A stretch of 60,834 nt of DNA from an uncultured Lachnospiraceae bacterium (lineage in GTDB: Bacteria; Bacillota; Clostridia; Lachnospirales; Lachnospiraceae): assembly GCA_949155905.1 (NCBI GenBank), contig CASCWU010000007.1, positions 1 through 60,834 on the forward strand, in the 5' to 3' direction. This document shows positions 8,208 through 16,780 of this stretch, piece after piece. The notes below the pieces were generated by a model that did not search any database, was not told the DNA's origin, and was given only the letters and a program-made list of their open reading frames with translations. The position numbers and the translations under genes were made by a program. Each line of letters begins with the position of its first letter. Within the stretch, counting starts at the first letter, position 1.

Positions 8208-8966
8208 ATGAGATTTCGATATAAAAAGATTGCGGTGACGGTATCTTTAATTGTCATGGGTATCGGTATGATTACGTGGACGACTAGGCTTGCTACAATG
8301 GATGAATCTACAAAGGTAGAAAAAAACAGAGAAGAAGATCAGAACGCTCCGGGCAAGCAGGAGGATTCTGAGACAAAGATGCCGGATTTAGGCGGAGCAA
8401 CGTCCTCCGCAGTAGGACAGAATGGTGAGGGAGCAGTAGAGACATTGACGACGGAAAAGGGTCTGGAGAAGAATGCCTATCCGGAGATTAATGATCTGAT
8501 TACTGCTTATTTGAATGCCAAACTGATCGGGGATGAAAAAACGCTGGCGGGGCTGGTAGACGATGCTTCTTATCTGGATATGACGGATGTAAAGCGGCGG
8601 ACAGAGCGAATTGAGGAGTATCAGACGATTGATTGTTATACTCTGGCCGGGCCAGAAGAAGGTTCCTTTATGGTTTATGCTTATAGCGAAGTAAAGGTCA
8701 AGGGAATTGATACGCTGGTGAGTGGCTTGGACGGGTTTTATATTCGTACCGATGATGCCGGAAAGATGACGATTACGATGGGCGAGGTATCCGACGAGGT
8801 TGAGGCACAGCTTGATGCGGACAAGCAGCGGGAGGATGTTGTCAAGTTGATTCAGGATGTCAACCGTAAATTTGCGGAAGAGGTACAAAACGACGGCCAG
8901 CTTGCCGAATATTATGAAGAACTGCAAAAGGCAGACGCGCCGGAGCAGAACAACAAAGACAAATAG
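8208..8966 (+). CDS. Membrane-anchored protein of unknown function
   Basis: A 252-residue protein with one N-terminal hydrophobic helix (about 8-26) acting as signal or anchor, an acidic low-complexity linker (30-85), then a folded extracytoplasmic domain. From residue 93 (YPEINDLITAYLNAKLIGD) to about 215 it resembles the NTF2-like/SnoaL-type folds often seen in Lachnospiraceae surface proteins: helices first, then a beta sheet with FMVYAYSEVKVKG and GLDGFYIRTDDAGKMTITMG. The C-terminus is charged and helical. I do not recognise a specific family. Its own promoter at 8093 suggests a single-gene unit. Confidence 0.75.
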   Translation: MRFRYKKIAVTVSLIVMGIGMITWTTRLATMDESTKVEKNREEDQNAPGKQEDSETKMPDLGGATSSAVGQNGEGAVETLTTEKGLEKNAYPEINDLITAYLNAKLIGDEKTLAGLVDDASYLDMTDVKRRTERIEEYQTIDCYTLAGPEEGSFMVYAYSEVKVKGIDTLVSGLDGFYIRTDDAGKMTITMGEVSDEVEAQLDADKQREDVVKLIQDVNRKFAEEVQNDGQLAEYYEELQKADAPEQNNKDK

Positions 8967-9126
8967 AGAAAATAGAAGGAACTGTTATAACCAAAAGAAA
9001 AGGGTGCCGCATTTACCTGCGACACCCTGCTTGTATGTAAGGGATAAAAAATCTGTCAGGATTTATGGATTGGGATATTCTTTGGTGAGGAGAAGGAATA
9101 ATAGAAAAGAGAGGTATAAGAATAAG

Positions 9127-9852
9127 GTGACAGAAAAGGAAGAAAAGGGCATCCGTTTGAACAAGTATTTAAGCGAGGCTGGAATCTGTTCGAGACGGGA
9201 GGCAGATCGGCTGATTGAAGGCGGAGAGGTTTTGGTGGATGGGATAAAAGCGGTTCCTGGTGTCCGTGTGCTGCCGGGACAGGAGGTAATCTGTCAGGGA
9301 AGCCTGGTAGGCGGAAAGCAAGAGAGTATTCTGCTGGCTTTTCATAAGCCCAAGGGGATTATCTGTACGACCTCCGATCCCAAAGCGCCGAATACGATTA
9401 TAGAATACATTCAATACGATCAGCGGATTTATCCGGTAGGGCGTTTGGACAAGGATTCAGAAGGGCTGATTTTGCTGACGAACGACGGAGCATTGACAGA
9501 ACGGCTGCTGCGGGGGCGGTACGGACACGAAAAGGAATATATTGTGACGGTCAATAAACCGTTGACAGAGGAATTTCTAAAGAGAATGAAGGCCGGGGTT
9601 TGGCTGCCGGAGCTGGAGCAAAGAACAAAATCCTGTCAGGCAGAGGCGCTTGGAAACCGAACCTTCCGAATCGTGCTGACGCAGGGATTAAATCGTCAGA
9701 TCAGGCGGATGTGCGAGCAGTTTGGTTATCGGGTACGGAGCTTAAAGCGGGTACGGATCATGAATATCCGGTTGGGGAAGCTGCCGGTCGGGGAATGGAG
9801 ACCCGTGATCGGAGCAGAAAAGCAGGAGTTGTTAAAGGAACTGGGACTTTAG
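9127..9852 (+). CDS. 23S rRNA pseudouridine synthase, RsuA/RluB/RluF family
   Basis: A 241-residue enzyme that isomerises uridine to pseudouridine in rRNA. An N-terminal S4 RNA-binding domain (8-60, IRLNKYLSEAGICSRREADR) precedes the catalytic domain with Asp108 in GRLDKDSEGLILLTNDG and the RQIRRMCEQFGY motif. The overall pattern is closest to RluF, but the specific target uridine cannot be decided here. The start is taken as GTG 9127, with GAGAGG about 12 bases upstream. A longer in-frame reading back to 8857 overlaps the previous gene and is rejected. The next gene is ligA. Confidence 0.87.
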   Translation: MTEKEEKGIRLNKYLSEAGICSRREADRLIEGGEVLVDGIKAVPGVRVLPGQEVICQGSLVGGKQESILLAFHKPKGIICTTSDPKAPNTIIEYIQYDQRIYPVGRLDKDSEGLILLTNDGALTERLLRGRYGHEKEYIVTVNKPLTEEFLKRMKAGVWLPELEQRTKSCQAEALGNRTFRIVLTQGLNRQIRRMCEQFGYRVRSLKRVRIMNIRLGKLPVGEWRPVIGAEKQELLKELGL

Positions 9853-9880
9853 TTTAGAAGATAGAGGAAGGAGAGAGGAT

Positions 9881-11866
9881 ATGGACACGGATAGAGCAAG
9901 GATGCAGGAGTTGATTTGGCAGCTAGACAGAGCAGCGCGTGCTTATTATCAGGAAAGCCGAGAGATTATGAGCAATCTGGAGTACGACAGCTTATACGAC
10001 GAACTGGTTTCCCTGGAGGAACGGACAGGAATTGTATTAGCCGGAAGCCCGACAAGAAAGGTCGGCTATGAGATTGTAAGTGAGTTGCCCAAGGAGCGCC
10101 ATAGCGAGCCGCGTCTGTCGTTGGATAAGACCAAGGAGGTTGCTGTATTAGAGGAATTTTTAGAAGGGCAGGAGGGCGTGCTTTCCTGGAAGCTGGACGG
10201 ACTGACGATTGTATTATTTTATGAAAATGGGGAATTGGAAAAGGCGCTGACCCGCGGAAATGGTGAGATTGGCGAGGTAGTGACACCAAATGCCAAAACC
10301 TTTGTCAACCTGCCGTTACAGATTCCATATAAGGGAAGCTTGTCTGTCCGGGGAGAAGCCGTGATTCATTATTCGGATTTTGAACGGCTGAACGGAGAAA
10401 TCGAGGATGTGGAGGCACGGTATAAAAATCCGCGGAATCTGTGCAGCGGCTCAGTACGGCAGCTCAATACGGAGATTACGGCAAAGCGGAGTGTGAATTT
10501 TTGTGCCTATGAGCTGCTTGCAGCAGACGGAGTGGAGTTTCATAATGCAAGGATGGAGCAGCTAGACTTTTTGGCCGGGCAGGGCTTTGAGGTAGTCGAG
10601 CATGAATTGGTGACGGCGGAGACGGTAGCCGAGGCAGTGGCCGGATTTTCAGAACGGATTTCCGGCTATGATATTCCGTCTGACGGATTGGTGCTGACCT
10701 ATAATGACATTGCCTATGGGATCGGCCTGGGCAGGACATCGAAGTTTCCCCGCCATTCCCTGGCGTTTAAATGGCAGGACGAAACGGCAGAGACGGTATT
10801 GCGGGACATCGAATGGAGCGCCTCAAGGACAGGGCTTATAAATCCGGTTGCTATCTTTGATCCAGTAGAGCTAGAGGGAACCACCGTCTCCAGAGCCAGT
10901 GTTCACAATGTCAGTATTATGGAGGGGCTAAAGCTTGGCATCGGAGATCGAATACAGGTTTATAAGGCCAATATGATCATCCCTCAGATTGCAGAGAATC
11001 TGACGGCAAGCGGAAGCTGCCAGCCGCCGGAGTACTGTCCGGTATGCGGAGGTCAGACAGAGGTACGTCAGGAAAACGACGTGCGGGTACTTTACTGCAT
11101 GAATCCAGACTGTATGGCAAAGAAAATGAAGGGGCTTTCCCTGTTTGTCTCCAGAGATGCGATGGACATCGAAGGGCTGTCCGAGGCGACGATTGAAAAG
11201 CTGATGGAACGGAATCTCCTGCATGAGCTGGCTGATTTGTTCCGCCTCAAGGAGCATGGCGAGATAATTACAGAGATGGAGGGCTTTGGAGAGCGTTCCT
11301 ATCAGAAGTTGTGTGAAGCGATTGAGAAGGCACGTCATACGACGCCGGTACGGCTGCTATATAGCCTCGGGATTTCGGGGGTAGGACTTGCCGGAGCCAA
11401 GCTGCTTTCCCGTCATTTTTCGGGAGATATTCACCAGATTATGGAAGCAGAGGCAGAGGAATTGACCGAGATCGATGGAATCGGGCCGATTTTGGCAGAG
11501 GGTGTAGTAGCCTTTTTCCGATCTCCAAAGAACCGTCAGACGGTAGAGGATTTGTTGCAAGAGGTAGAGCTGGAGCAGGAGGTACAGGAAGAGGAGCAGC
11601 CGCTTTCCGGGAAGGTATTTGTCATTACCGGAAGCCTGGAGCAGTTTGGGAACCGCAATGCCTTAAAGGAATACATCGAGCGCAGAGGCGGGAAGGTGAC
11701 AGGCTCGGTCAGCAATAAGACAAGCTATCTGATCAACAACGACAACACCTCGTCCTCTTCTAAAAATAAAAAAGCGGCAGAGTTAGGGATTCCGATTTTG
11801 ACTGAGGAGGATTTTTTAAAGCTGGCGGCAGAGGAAGATAGGAGGGAGGACCAGTATGCCGATTAA
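9881..11866 (+). CDS. ligA: NAD-dependent DNA ligase, divergent LigA type
   Basis: A 661-residue ligase that seals nicks using NAD+. It has the Ia domain, adenylation Lys104 in WKLDG, the OB-fold region ([21 protein letters not shown]), a four-Cys zinc site (CPVCGG...CMNPDC), helix-hairpin-helix motifs and a C-terminal BRCT domain (about 585-655). It departs from E. coli-type LigA: motif IV reads DGLVLTY, so the lysine matching E. coli Lys290 is Thr273, whereas the motif V lysine is kept (AFKW, Lys297). I recall this form from other Lachnospiraceae. Its end overlaps metA by 11 bases. Confidence 0.9.
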   Translation: MDTDRARMQELIWQLDRAARAYYQESREIMSNLEYDSLYDELVSLEERTGIVLAGSPTRKVGYEIVSELPKERHSEPRLSLDKTKEVAVLEEFLEGQEGVLSWKLDGLTIVLFYENGELEKALTRGNGEIGEVVTPNAKTFVNLPLQIPYKGSLSVRGEAVIHYSDFERLNGEIEDVEARYKNPRNLCSGSVRQLNTEITAKRSVNFCAYELLAADGVEFHNARMEQLDFLAGQGFEVVEHELVTAETVAEAVAGFSERISGYDIPSDGLVLTYNDIAYGIGLGRTSKFPRHSLAFKWQDETAETVLRDIEWSASRTGLINPVAIFDPVELEGTTVSRASVHNVSIMEGLKLGIGDRIQVYKANMIIPQIAENLTASGSCQPPEYCPVCGGQTEVRQENDVRVLYCMNPDCMAKKMKGLSLFVSRDAMDIEGLSEATIEKLMERNLLHELADLFRLKEHGEIITEMEGFGERSYQKLCEAIEKARHTTPVRLLYSLGISGVGLAGAKLLSRHFSGDIHQIMEAEAEELTEIDGIGPILAEGVVAFFRSPKNRQTVEDLLQEVELEQEVQEEEQPLSGKVFVITGSLEQFGNRNALKEYIERRGGKVTGSVSNKTSYLINNDNTSSSSKNKKAAELGIPILTEEDFLKLAAEEDRREDQYAD

Positions 11867-12773
11867 AGTGCAAAGTAATTTACCGGCAAAGAAAATTTTA
11901 GAGGACGAGAATATTTTTATGATCGATGAGCATGTGGCAGCAATACAAGATATCCGGCCACTTGAGATCGCGATTTTAAACCTGATGCCCTTAAAGGAGG
12001 ATACCGAGGTTCAGCTATTACGCAGCCTTTCCAATACTCCGCTGCAGGTCAATGTAACGTTTTTGACGACGGGCAGCTACGTCGGGAAAAATACGCCGTC
12101 CAGTCATTTGGATAAATTTTATCTGACCTTTGAGGAAATTCAGGATCAAAAATTTGACGGGCTGATTATTACTGGGGCGCCGGTAGAGCAGATGGAATTT
12201 GAAGAGGTGGCATACTGGCCGGAGCTAGTAAAGATTATGGCGTGGAGCCGAACCCATGTAACCTCCACGTTTCATATCTGCTGGGGAGCGCAGGCGGGGC
12301 TCTATTATCATTACGGAATCAAAAAGCATGTGCTGGCTGGAAAGATTTTCGGTGTATACAAGCATACCGTTCACAATCGGAGGACGCCGCTCGTGCGTGG
12401 CTTTGATGATGTCTTTTTTGCTCCGCACTCCAGACATACCGCGATTTACCGGCAGGATATCGAGCAGATAGAGGATTTGATGATTCTGGCGGACTCGGAG
12501 GAGGCAGGTGTTTTTATCTGTATGTCCAGGGATGGAAGGCAGATTTTTGTACTGGGGCATCCGGAATACGACCGCGTGACGTTAGATCGGGAATATCACA
12601 GAGATTTGGAGAAAGGACTGGAGATTTCTGTGCCGAAAAATTATTATCCGAACGATGAGGATGAAAAAAGGCCGCTGCTGCGGTGGCGTGCCCATGCAAA
12701 TACACTTTATACAAACTGGTTAAATTATTATGTCTATCAGGCGACTCCGTACCGGCTGGATGAAATTTGTTAA
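11856..12773 (+). CDS. metA: Homoserine O-acetyltransferase (MetA family)
   Basis: A 305-residue enzyme of the MetA family, which acylates homoserine in the first committed step of methionine synthesis. The catalytic Cys142 is in [10 protein letters not shown] and the His/Glu pair in GHPEYD near 235. Residue 111 is Glu (GAPVE111); in this family Glu111 selects acetyl-CoA whereas Gly111 selects succinyl-CoA, so acetyl transfer is expected despite names such as homoserine O-succinyltransferase. The ATG lies inside the 3' end of ligA, so translation is likely coupled. A terminator follows at 12789. No S-box leader is seen. Confidence 0.93.
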   Translation: MPIKVQSNLPAKKILEDENIFMIDEHVAAIQDIRPLEIAILNLMPLKEDTEVQLLRSLSNTPLQVNVTFLTTGSYVGKNTPSSHLDKFYLTFEEIQDQKFDGLIITGAPVEQMEFEEVAYWPELVKIMAWSRTHVTSTFHICWGAQAGLYYHYGIKKHVLAGKIFGVYKHTVHNRRTPLVRGFDDVFFAPHSRHTAIYRQDIEQIEDLMILADSEEAGVFICMSRDGRQIFVLGHPEYDRVTLDREYHRDLEKGLEISVPKNYYPNDEDEKRPLLRWRAHANTLYTNWLNYYVYQATPYRLDEIC

Positions 12774-12788
12774 GGAATAGACTTATTA

Positions 12789-12837
12789 AAAAGAGCATAA
12801 ATCCCAGAAAATTTTCTGACAGGATCTATGCTCTTTT
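12789..12837. terminator. Bidirectional terminator after metA and the DUF2508 gene
   Basis: AAAAGAGCATA at 12789-12799 pairs with TATGCTCTTTT at 12827-12837. T-runs occur on both outer sides, so it can stop transcription from metA and from the reverse-strand DUF2508 gene. Confidence 0.8.
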
Positions 12838-12859
12838 CTTATGGTAAAGGAGGACTGTT

Positions 12860-13069
12860 TTAACCTTGCAGTAATTGAATTTGCCGGAGCAAATATTTGT
12901 ATTTTTTCTGGACGGCATTGACCTCGTAAATATAGCAGTCGATTAAGTCGGGGTCTAGGACATGTTCAAAGTTGGAGTAGGCGGTTTCCATTTCCAGTTT
13001 TACCCGTTCAATTTCATCCTGGAGTATTTTCCGCTGTGTGATAATCGGATCTGGCCTGCGACCAAACAT
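12860..13069 (-). CDS. DUF2508 (YaaL-like) family protein
   Basis: A 69-residue, mostly helical charged protein. The pattern AYSNFEHVLDPDLIDCYIYEVNAVQKKYKYLL matches the DUF2508 family, whose Bacillus member YaaL is encoded next to bofA. The reverse-strand ATG at 13069 is chosen because GGAGGG lies six bases upstream; a 13-codon extension from 13108 lacks a site. The function is unknown in the family. Here it is divergent from the bofA-like gene, not co-directional as in Bacillus. It ends at a shared terminator. Confidence 0.8.
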   Translation of the reverse strand: MFGRRPDPIITQRKILQDEIERVKLEMETAYSNFEHVLDPDLIDCYIYEVNAVQKKYKYLLRQIQLLQG

Positions 13070-13184
13070 CTGCATCCCTCCTGTCTCATTTCTATCAGTA
13101 TACTCCAAAATGTGGAATATTATTCAGGAATTGGAATAAAATGTAGCAATTCAGAGAAAAGACATCGTGTTCGGGGGGAATGGT

Positions 13185-13457
13185 ATGGAAATCAGACAAG
13201 TTCTGTATCTGGGAATTTCAATACTCTGTATCAGTATGATGCTTTATCAGATAGCAAAGTGGAAAATGAAAGGACTGACGAATCTGCTTTTCCGCCTGAC
13301 CGGGGGAATAATAGGAATTTTATGTATCAACACAGTTTTGGGAATCTTTCACCTTCCGGCGGTCGGACTGAATTTGCTTACTCTTTCGATTTTGGGGGGA
13401 TTAGGAGCGCCGGGAGTGTGTTTGCTGTATGTATTGTTGAATTTACAATATATGTAA
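13185..13457 (+). CDS. bofA: BofA-family membrane protein
   Basis: A 90-residue protein made almost entirely of hydrophobic helices, with the family ending GLNLLTLSILGGLGAPGVCLLYVL. BofA holds the SpoIVFB protease inactive in the forespore membrane, delaying pro-sigma-K processing during sporulation. ATG 13185 is preferred to 13167 because of the G-rich site just upstream. The neighbour is a DUF2508 gene, the usual partner. Its presence implies a spore-forming lineage, although a functional SpoIVFB is not in the window. No clear terminator follows before the pilus promoter. Confidence 0.78.
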   Translation: MEIRQVLYLGISILCISMMLYQIAKWKMKGLTNLLFRLTGGIIGILCINTVLGIFHLPAVGLNLLTLSILGGLGAPGVCLLYVLLNLQYM

Positions 13458-13542
13458 GTGGCATTAGGCGTAATCTATCTATCATTTACAAGCAAAAGAC
13501 AATGTAGAAAATATCAGCAAAAATTTGTCGATCATTACCAGA

Positions 13543-13571
13543 TTGACAGAGAATGGGAAAAAAGGTATAAT
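13543..13571 (+). promoter_or_regulatory. Perfect consensus promoter of the Tad pilus operon
   Basis: TTGACA at 13543-13548 and TATAAT at 13566-13571 are exactly 17 bases apart, a full match to the vegetative sigma-A consensus. Transcription would begin near 13578 and leave a leader of about 240 bases before the TadZ-like gene. The gap 13458-13816 shows no gene I can support. Confidence 0.8.
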
Positions 13572-13816
13572 GGTGGCACAAAAGAAAAATACCATACAAG
13601 CTTCTTTGAACTATCTTTGGAGAGCATTCTTTTTGAAGTAGGATTCTTTTTGTTTTATCTTTTGTATTTCATCTTTTATAATCCATGTTTTTATGATTGC
13701 AACAGGAAATAGGCGGAGGTAGGTAGTCGGCGAACCAGATGTTATCTATCACAAGATAAGCTTTTACACAGTGAGGAGGTCAATCGTGTTGAAAGGTATT
13801 ACAAGGAAAGGAGGAG

Positions 13817-14827
13817 GTGCAGATTCATTCTAAAAAAGGAATTTTAGTGATATATGAAAAGGAAGAAGCCTATGCAGCAGGGCTATCCGGCTATTTGAAC
13901 CGAAGTCTGGAGTTTCCCTATCAGGTGGCAGTATTTACCAGTCAGGAGACATTAGATCGTTATCTGGAGGAGGAGCGGGCGGATATTTTACTCGTAGGGG
14001 AGAGCTGTGCGTATGAGACGAAGCAGTCGGTCAGGAGGATTCTTTTAACGGAGGATCGCAGGGAGGGACGAGAGCTGCCCTGGGTGTTTAAATATCAGTC
14101 TGCCGGAAATATTATGCGGGAAATCACTGCCTATGCGGTCGGCAATGAGAAGCAGGAGGGGGCAGAGGGAAAGGAAGGGCCAAGGGTCTATACTATATTT
14201 GCTACGCGTGCCGGACAGGAGCGAAGCAGGTTTGCCAGACAGCTTGTCAGGGAGCTGCAGGCAAAGGGAGAAGTCTTGTATTTGAATTTGGATTTGTTTC
14301 CCTCTGAGAGCTGCCAGGAGGCAGGGGAATGGAAGGGAATGTCGGAGGTAGTTTATTATTTGAAGCAGGGCGGGGAACAGATCCGATGGAAAATCAAAGC
14401 ATTGATCGGAGAGGAAGAGGGAATGAAGCAGATTCGTCCGGCACGCTGCAGTATGGATTTATTGGAATTGACACCGGAGGATATAGGACTGCTCCTTCGG
14501 GTATTTCAGGAGATGCCGGAGTTTCAACACATCGTTCTGGAGATTGGATTTTATAACGAGACTATGTTAGAACTTTGCCGGCTGAGTCATCAGATTTGCC
14601 TGGTGTCGCCGGATGGGACAGATTATACGAAATCCAGTGAAGCATTTTTGGAGCAGCTATCGCTGATGCAGCTTGGCGGAGTAGAAAGGAAGGTGGAGCT
14701 TGTACGCTATCAGGGAGCAGAAGGAGGCAATGCAGCAAGAACAGGCACAGCAGGAGCAGATAAAACAACTAAACCGCTTAAAAGCGCTGCGGCAGGAGGT
14801 CTTGGCAGGCTTGGACTTTTCTCGTGA
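13817..14827 (+). CDS. TadZ/CpaE-like pilus assembly protein
   Basis: A 336-residue protein at the head of the pilus operon. An N-terminal receiver-like domain (10-105) precedes a MinD/ParA-like fold (120-300), the layout of TadZ/CpaE, which places the secretion ATPase at a cell site. A Walker A lysine motif is not evident (VYTIFATRAGQERSR), so nucleotide binding may be lost. The start is uncertain: GTG 13817 lies only two bases after AAAGGAGG, while ATT 13823 has better spacing. The last 30-40 residues overlap the next gene by about 100 bases and are low complexity. Confidence 0.75.
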   Translation: MQIHSKKGILVIYEKEEAYAAGLSGYLNRSLEFPYQVAVFTSQETLDRYLEEERADILLVGESCAYETKQSVRRILLTEDRREGRELPWVFKYQSAGNIMREITAYAVGNEKQEGAEGKEGPRVYTIFATRAGQERSRFARQLVRELQAKGEVLYLNLDLFPSESCQEAGEWKGMSEVVYYLKQGGEQIRWKIKALIGEEEGMKQIRPARCSMDLLELTPEDIGLLLRVFQEMPEFQHIVLEIGFYNETMLELCRLSHQICLVSPDGTDYTKSSEAFLEQLSLMQLGGVERKVELVRYQGAEGGNAARTGTAGADKTTKPLKSAAAGGLGRLGLFS

Positions 14828-16049
14828 ATGGAGCGACGAGGAAATCGAAGAGGAAATCGAGCGGCAGGTTCTGGAGCTGGGAAGGAGGGAATATCTTTCG
14901 CCGCTGCTCAAACAGCGCTTATGCCGGGAATTGTTTAATTCGCTGCGGCGCTTGGATTTGCTGCAGGAGCTGTTAGAGGATCCGCAGGTATCGGAGATTA
15001 TGGTCAATGGGCCGCGGCACATTTTTGTGGAACGGGAGGGGCGTCTTTCGGCCTGGGAGGGAGAGTTGGAATCCGAGGAACGGCTGGAGGATATCATTCA
15101 GCAAATTGTAAGTAAGGTAAACCGTGTCGTCAATGAAGCGCATCCGGTGGTGGATGCGAGGCTGGAGGACGGTTCTCGTATCAATGCCGTATTGCCGCCG
15201 ATTGCTTTGGATGGGGCAGCGCTGACGATTCGGAAGTTTTCTGTCGTGCCGTATGATATGGATCGTTTAAAGGAACAGGGTTCGATCAGCGAGGAGGCGG
15301 TATGCTGTATGCGGCAGATGGTTCGCGCAGGATATAACATCATTATTTCAGGAGGGACAGGCTCCGGCAAGACTACATTTTTAAATGCCCTGTCTGGGTG
15401 TATCCAGCCGAACGAACGGGTGATTACGATAGAGGATTCCGCAGAGCTGCAAATTCAAGGGCTGAAAAATCTGGTTCGTTTGGAAATGCGCTGGGAGAAT
15501 GTCGAGGGAAAGGGAGCCGTTACGATGCGGGATTTGATCAAAACGGCATTGCGGATGAGGCCGGACAGACTTGTGATTGGCGAGGTACGGGACGGCGGTG
15601 CAGCATTAGATATGTTGATTGCAATGAACACGGGACATGACGGGAGTCTGACAACGATTCACAGCAATAGTGCAGCGGACTGTATCAGCCGTTTGGAAAC
15701 GTTGGTACTGACAGAGGCAGAGATGCCCCTTACCGCTGTCCGCAGACAGATTGTTTCTGCTGTTGATTTGATTGTTCATCTGGGCAGGCTGCGGGATCGG
15801 ACAAGAAAGGTATTAGAGATTACAGAGGTTTGCGGCTTACAGGACGGAGAGGTCGTATTAAATCCGCTGCTCCGATGGGAGGAGAGAGAAACCGAACTGC
15901 TTTCTGGGGAAGCAGCAGAGGGAAGAGAGGAATTATTTCTTCAGGAGGGGAGCAGAGTTGTGGGGAATTTAATGCTTACGGGAAATCGCTTGAGGCAGCG
16001 GGAGAAGCTGGAAAGGCTGGGAATTCGGGATGAAGAAATACCAATTTAG
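14730..16049 (+). CDS. tadA: TadA/CpaF-type secretion ATPase
   Basis: A hexameric ATPase powering Flp pilus assembly, about 439 residues. It has an N-terminal helical region, then the conserved ATPase core: EIMVNGP, VNEAHPVVDARLEDGSR, Walker A GGTGSGKTT, the Asp box region ITIEDSAELQIQ, Walker B RPDRLVIGEVR and the His box GHDGSLTTIHSNS. ATG 14730 has AAGGAGG two bases upstream; TTG 14700 is an alternative. Either start lies inside the TadZ-like gene, an unusually long overlap. Its 3' end overlaps the TadB-like gene by 20 bases. Confidence 0.92.
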   Translation: MQQEQAQQEQIKQLNRLKALRQEVLAGLDFSREWSDEEIEEEIERQVLELGRREYLSPLLKQRLCRELFNSLRRLDLLQELLEDPQVSEIMVNGPRHIFVEREGRLSAWEGELESEERLEDIIQQIVSKVNRVVNEAHPVVDARLEDGSRINAVLPPIALDGAALTIRKFSVVPYDMDRLKEQGSISEEAVCCMRQMVRAGYNIIISGGTGSGKTTFLNALSGCIQPNERVITIEDSAELQIQGLKNLVRLEMRWENVEGKGAVTMRDLIKTALRMRPDRLVIGEVRDGGAALDMLIAMNTGHDGSLTTIHSNSAADCISRLETLVLTEAEMPLTAVRRQIVSAVDLIVHLGRLRDRTRKVLEITEVCGLQDGEVVLNPLLRWEERETELLSGEAAEGREELFLQEGSRVVGNLMLTGNRLRQREKLERLGIRDEEIPI

Positions 16050-16767
16050 AAGGAACGGACGGGAGTGGCTGTCTACCTTGCTTTGTGGCAGTTTACTCTT
16101 TAGCGGGCTGGGGGTGTTGTTTTATCGGCATATTGCAGGTGTATTATGTCTGATGGGGCTGCTTCCGGTGTATATCCGTCTGGACGGGGAGAGAAGGCAG
16201 AAAAAGTATCAGGAGGAATTGACGGTGCAGTTTAAGGATGCCCTGCAAAGTATGACAGGTGCGCTTCAGGCAGGCTATTCTCTGGAGCGTTCGATTCCCT
16301 ATGCAGCGGATGAGCTGGGGCAGCTTTATCCAGAGAAGGCGCCGATGGTGCAGGCGCTGCGGGAGCTAACGGCGCGTTTAGGTGTCAATGAAACAGTAGA
16401 ACAGGCATTTTCCTGGCTGGCGGAGGAAACAGATGCAGAGGATATTCAGGAATTTGTGCAGGTATTATCTACAGCAAAGAGAACCGGAGGAAATGTCATC
16501 AAGGTAATGCTTCATACGGCGGAATGTGTTGCGATGCGGCAGGAGGTGACAAGAGAGATTCAGACGCTGATGTCTGGCAAACGCCTGGAGGCAAATCTGA
16601 TGATTTTGCTTCCGCCGGGAATTTTGCTGTATCTGTGGACAGCTATGCCGGATATGGTGGCAGTGCTGTACCATAACCTTCAGGGAATTTTGGTGATGAC
16701 AGGGCTGTTGCTATTATATGGAGGAAGCTATTTATGGACAAGGAGGATTTTAAACATCCGGATCTAG
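16030..16767 (+). CDS. TadB-like membrane protein (type II secretion F family)
   Basis: A 245-residue inner-membrane platform protein. Two hydrophobic helices lie near 15-50, a cytoplasmic T2SSF domain (about 65-190, DALQSMTGALQAGYSLERSI, then EDIQEFVQVLSTAKRTGGN) follows, and C-terminal helices close the protein. In the Tad system TadB and TadC form the membrane base that the TadA ATPase turns. It starts inside the tadA 3' end, so it is translationally coupled, and is followed after 13 bases by the TadC-like gene. Confidence 0.85.
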   Translation: MKKYQFRRNGREWLSTLLCGSLLFSGLGVLFYRHIAGVLCLMGLLPVYIRLDGERRQKKYQEELTVQFKDALQSMTGALQAGYSLERSIPYAADELGQLYPEKAPMVQALRELTARLGVNETVEQAFSWLAEETDAEDIQEFVQVLSTAKRTGGNVIKVMLHTAECVAMRQEVTREIQTLMSGKRLEANLMILLPPGILLYLWTAMPDMVAVLYHNLQGILVMTGLLLLYGGSYLWTRRILNIRI

Positions 16768-16780
16768 GAGGGTGAATAAG

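Noticed and set aside
8998..9040. AGGGTG(c)CGCA / TGCG(a)CACCCT hairpin after the gene at 8208 as a terminator
   Set aside because: Pairing is good with one internal mismatch, but no T-run follows; left uncalled.
13570..13641. 23-codon ORF beginning at the pilus promoter
   Set aside because: Its ATG overlaps the -10 box, upstream of the expected transcription start.
13458..13712. 84-codon ORF directly after bofA with a hydrophobic C-terminus
   Set aside because: GTG start without a ribosome binding site; the perfect pilus promoter lies inside it, and the sequence has the composition of AT-rich noncoding DNA.
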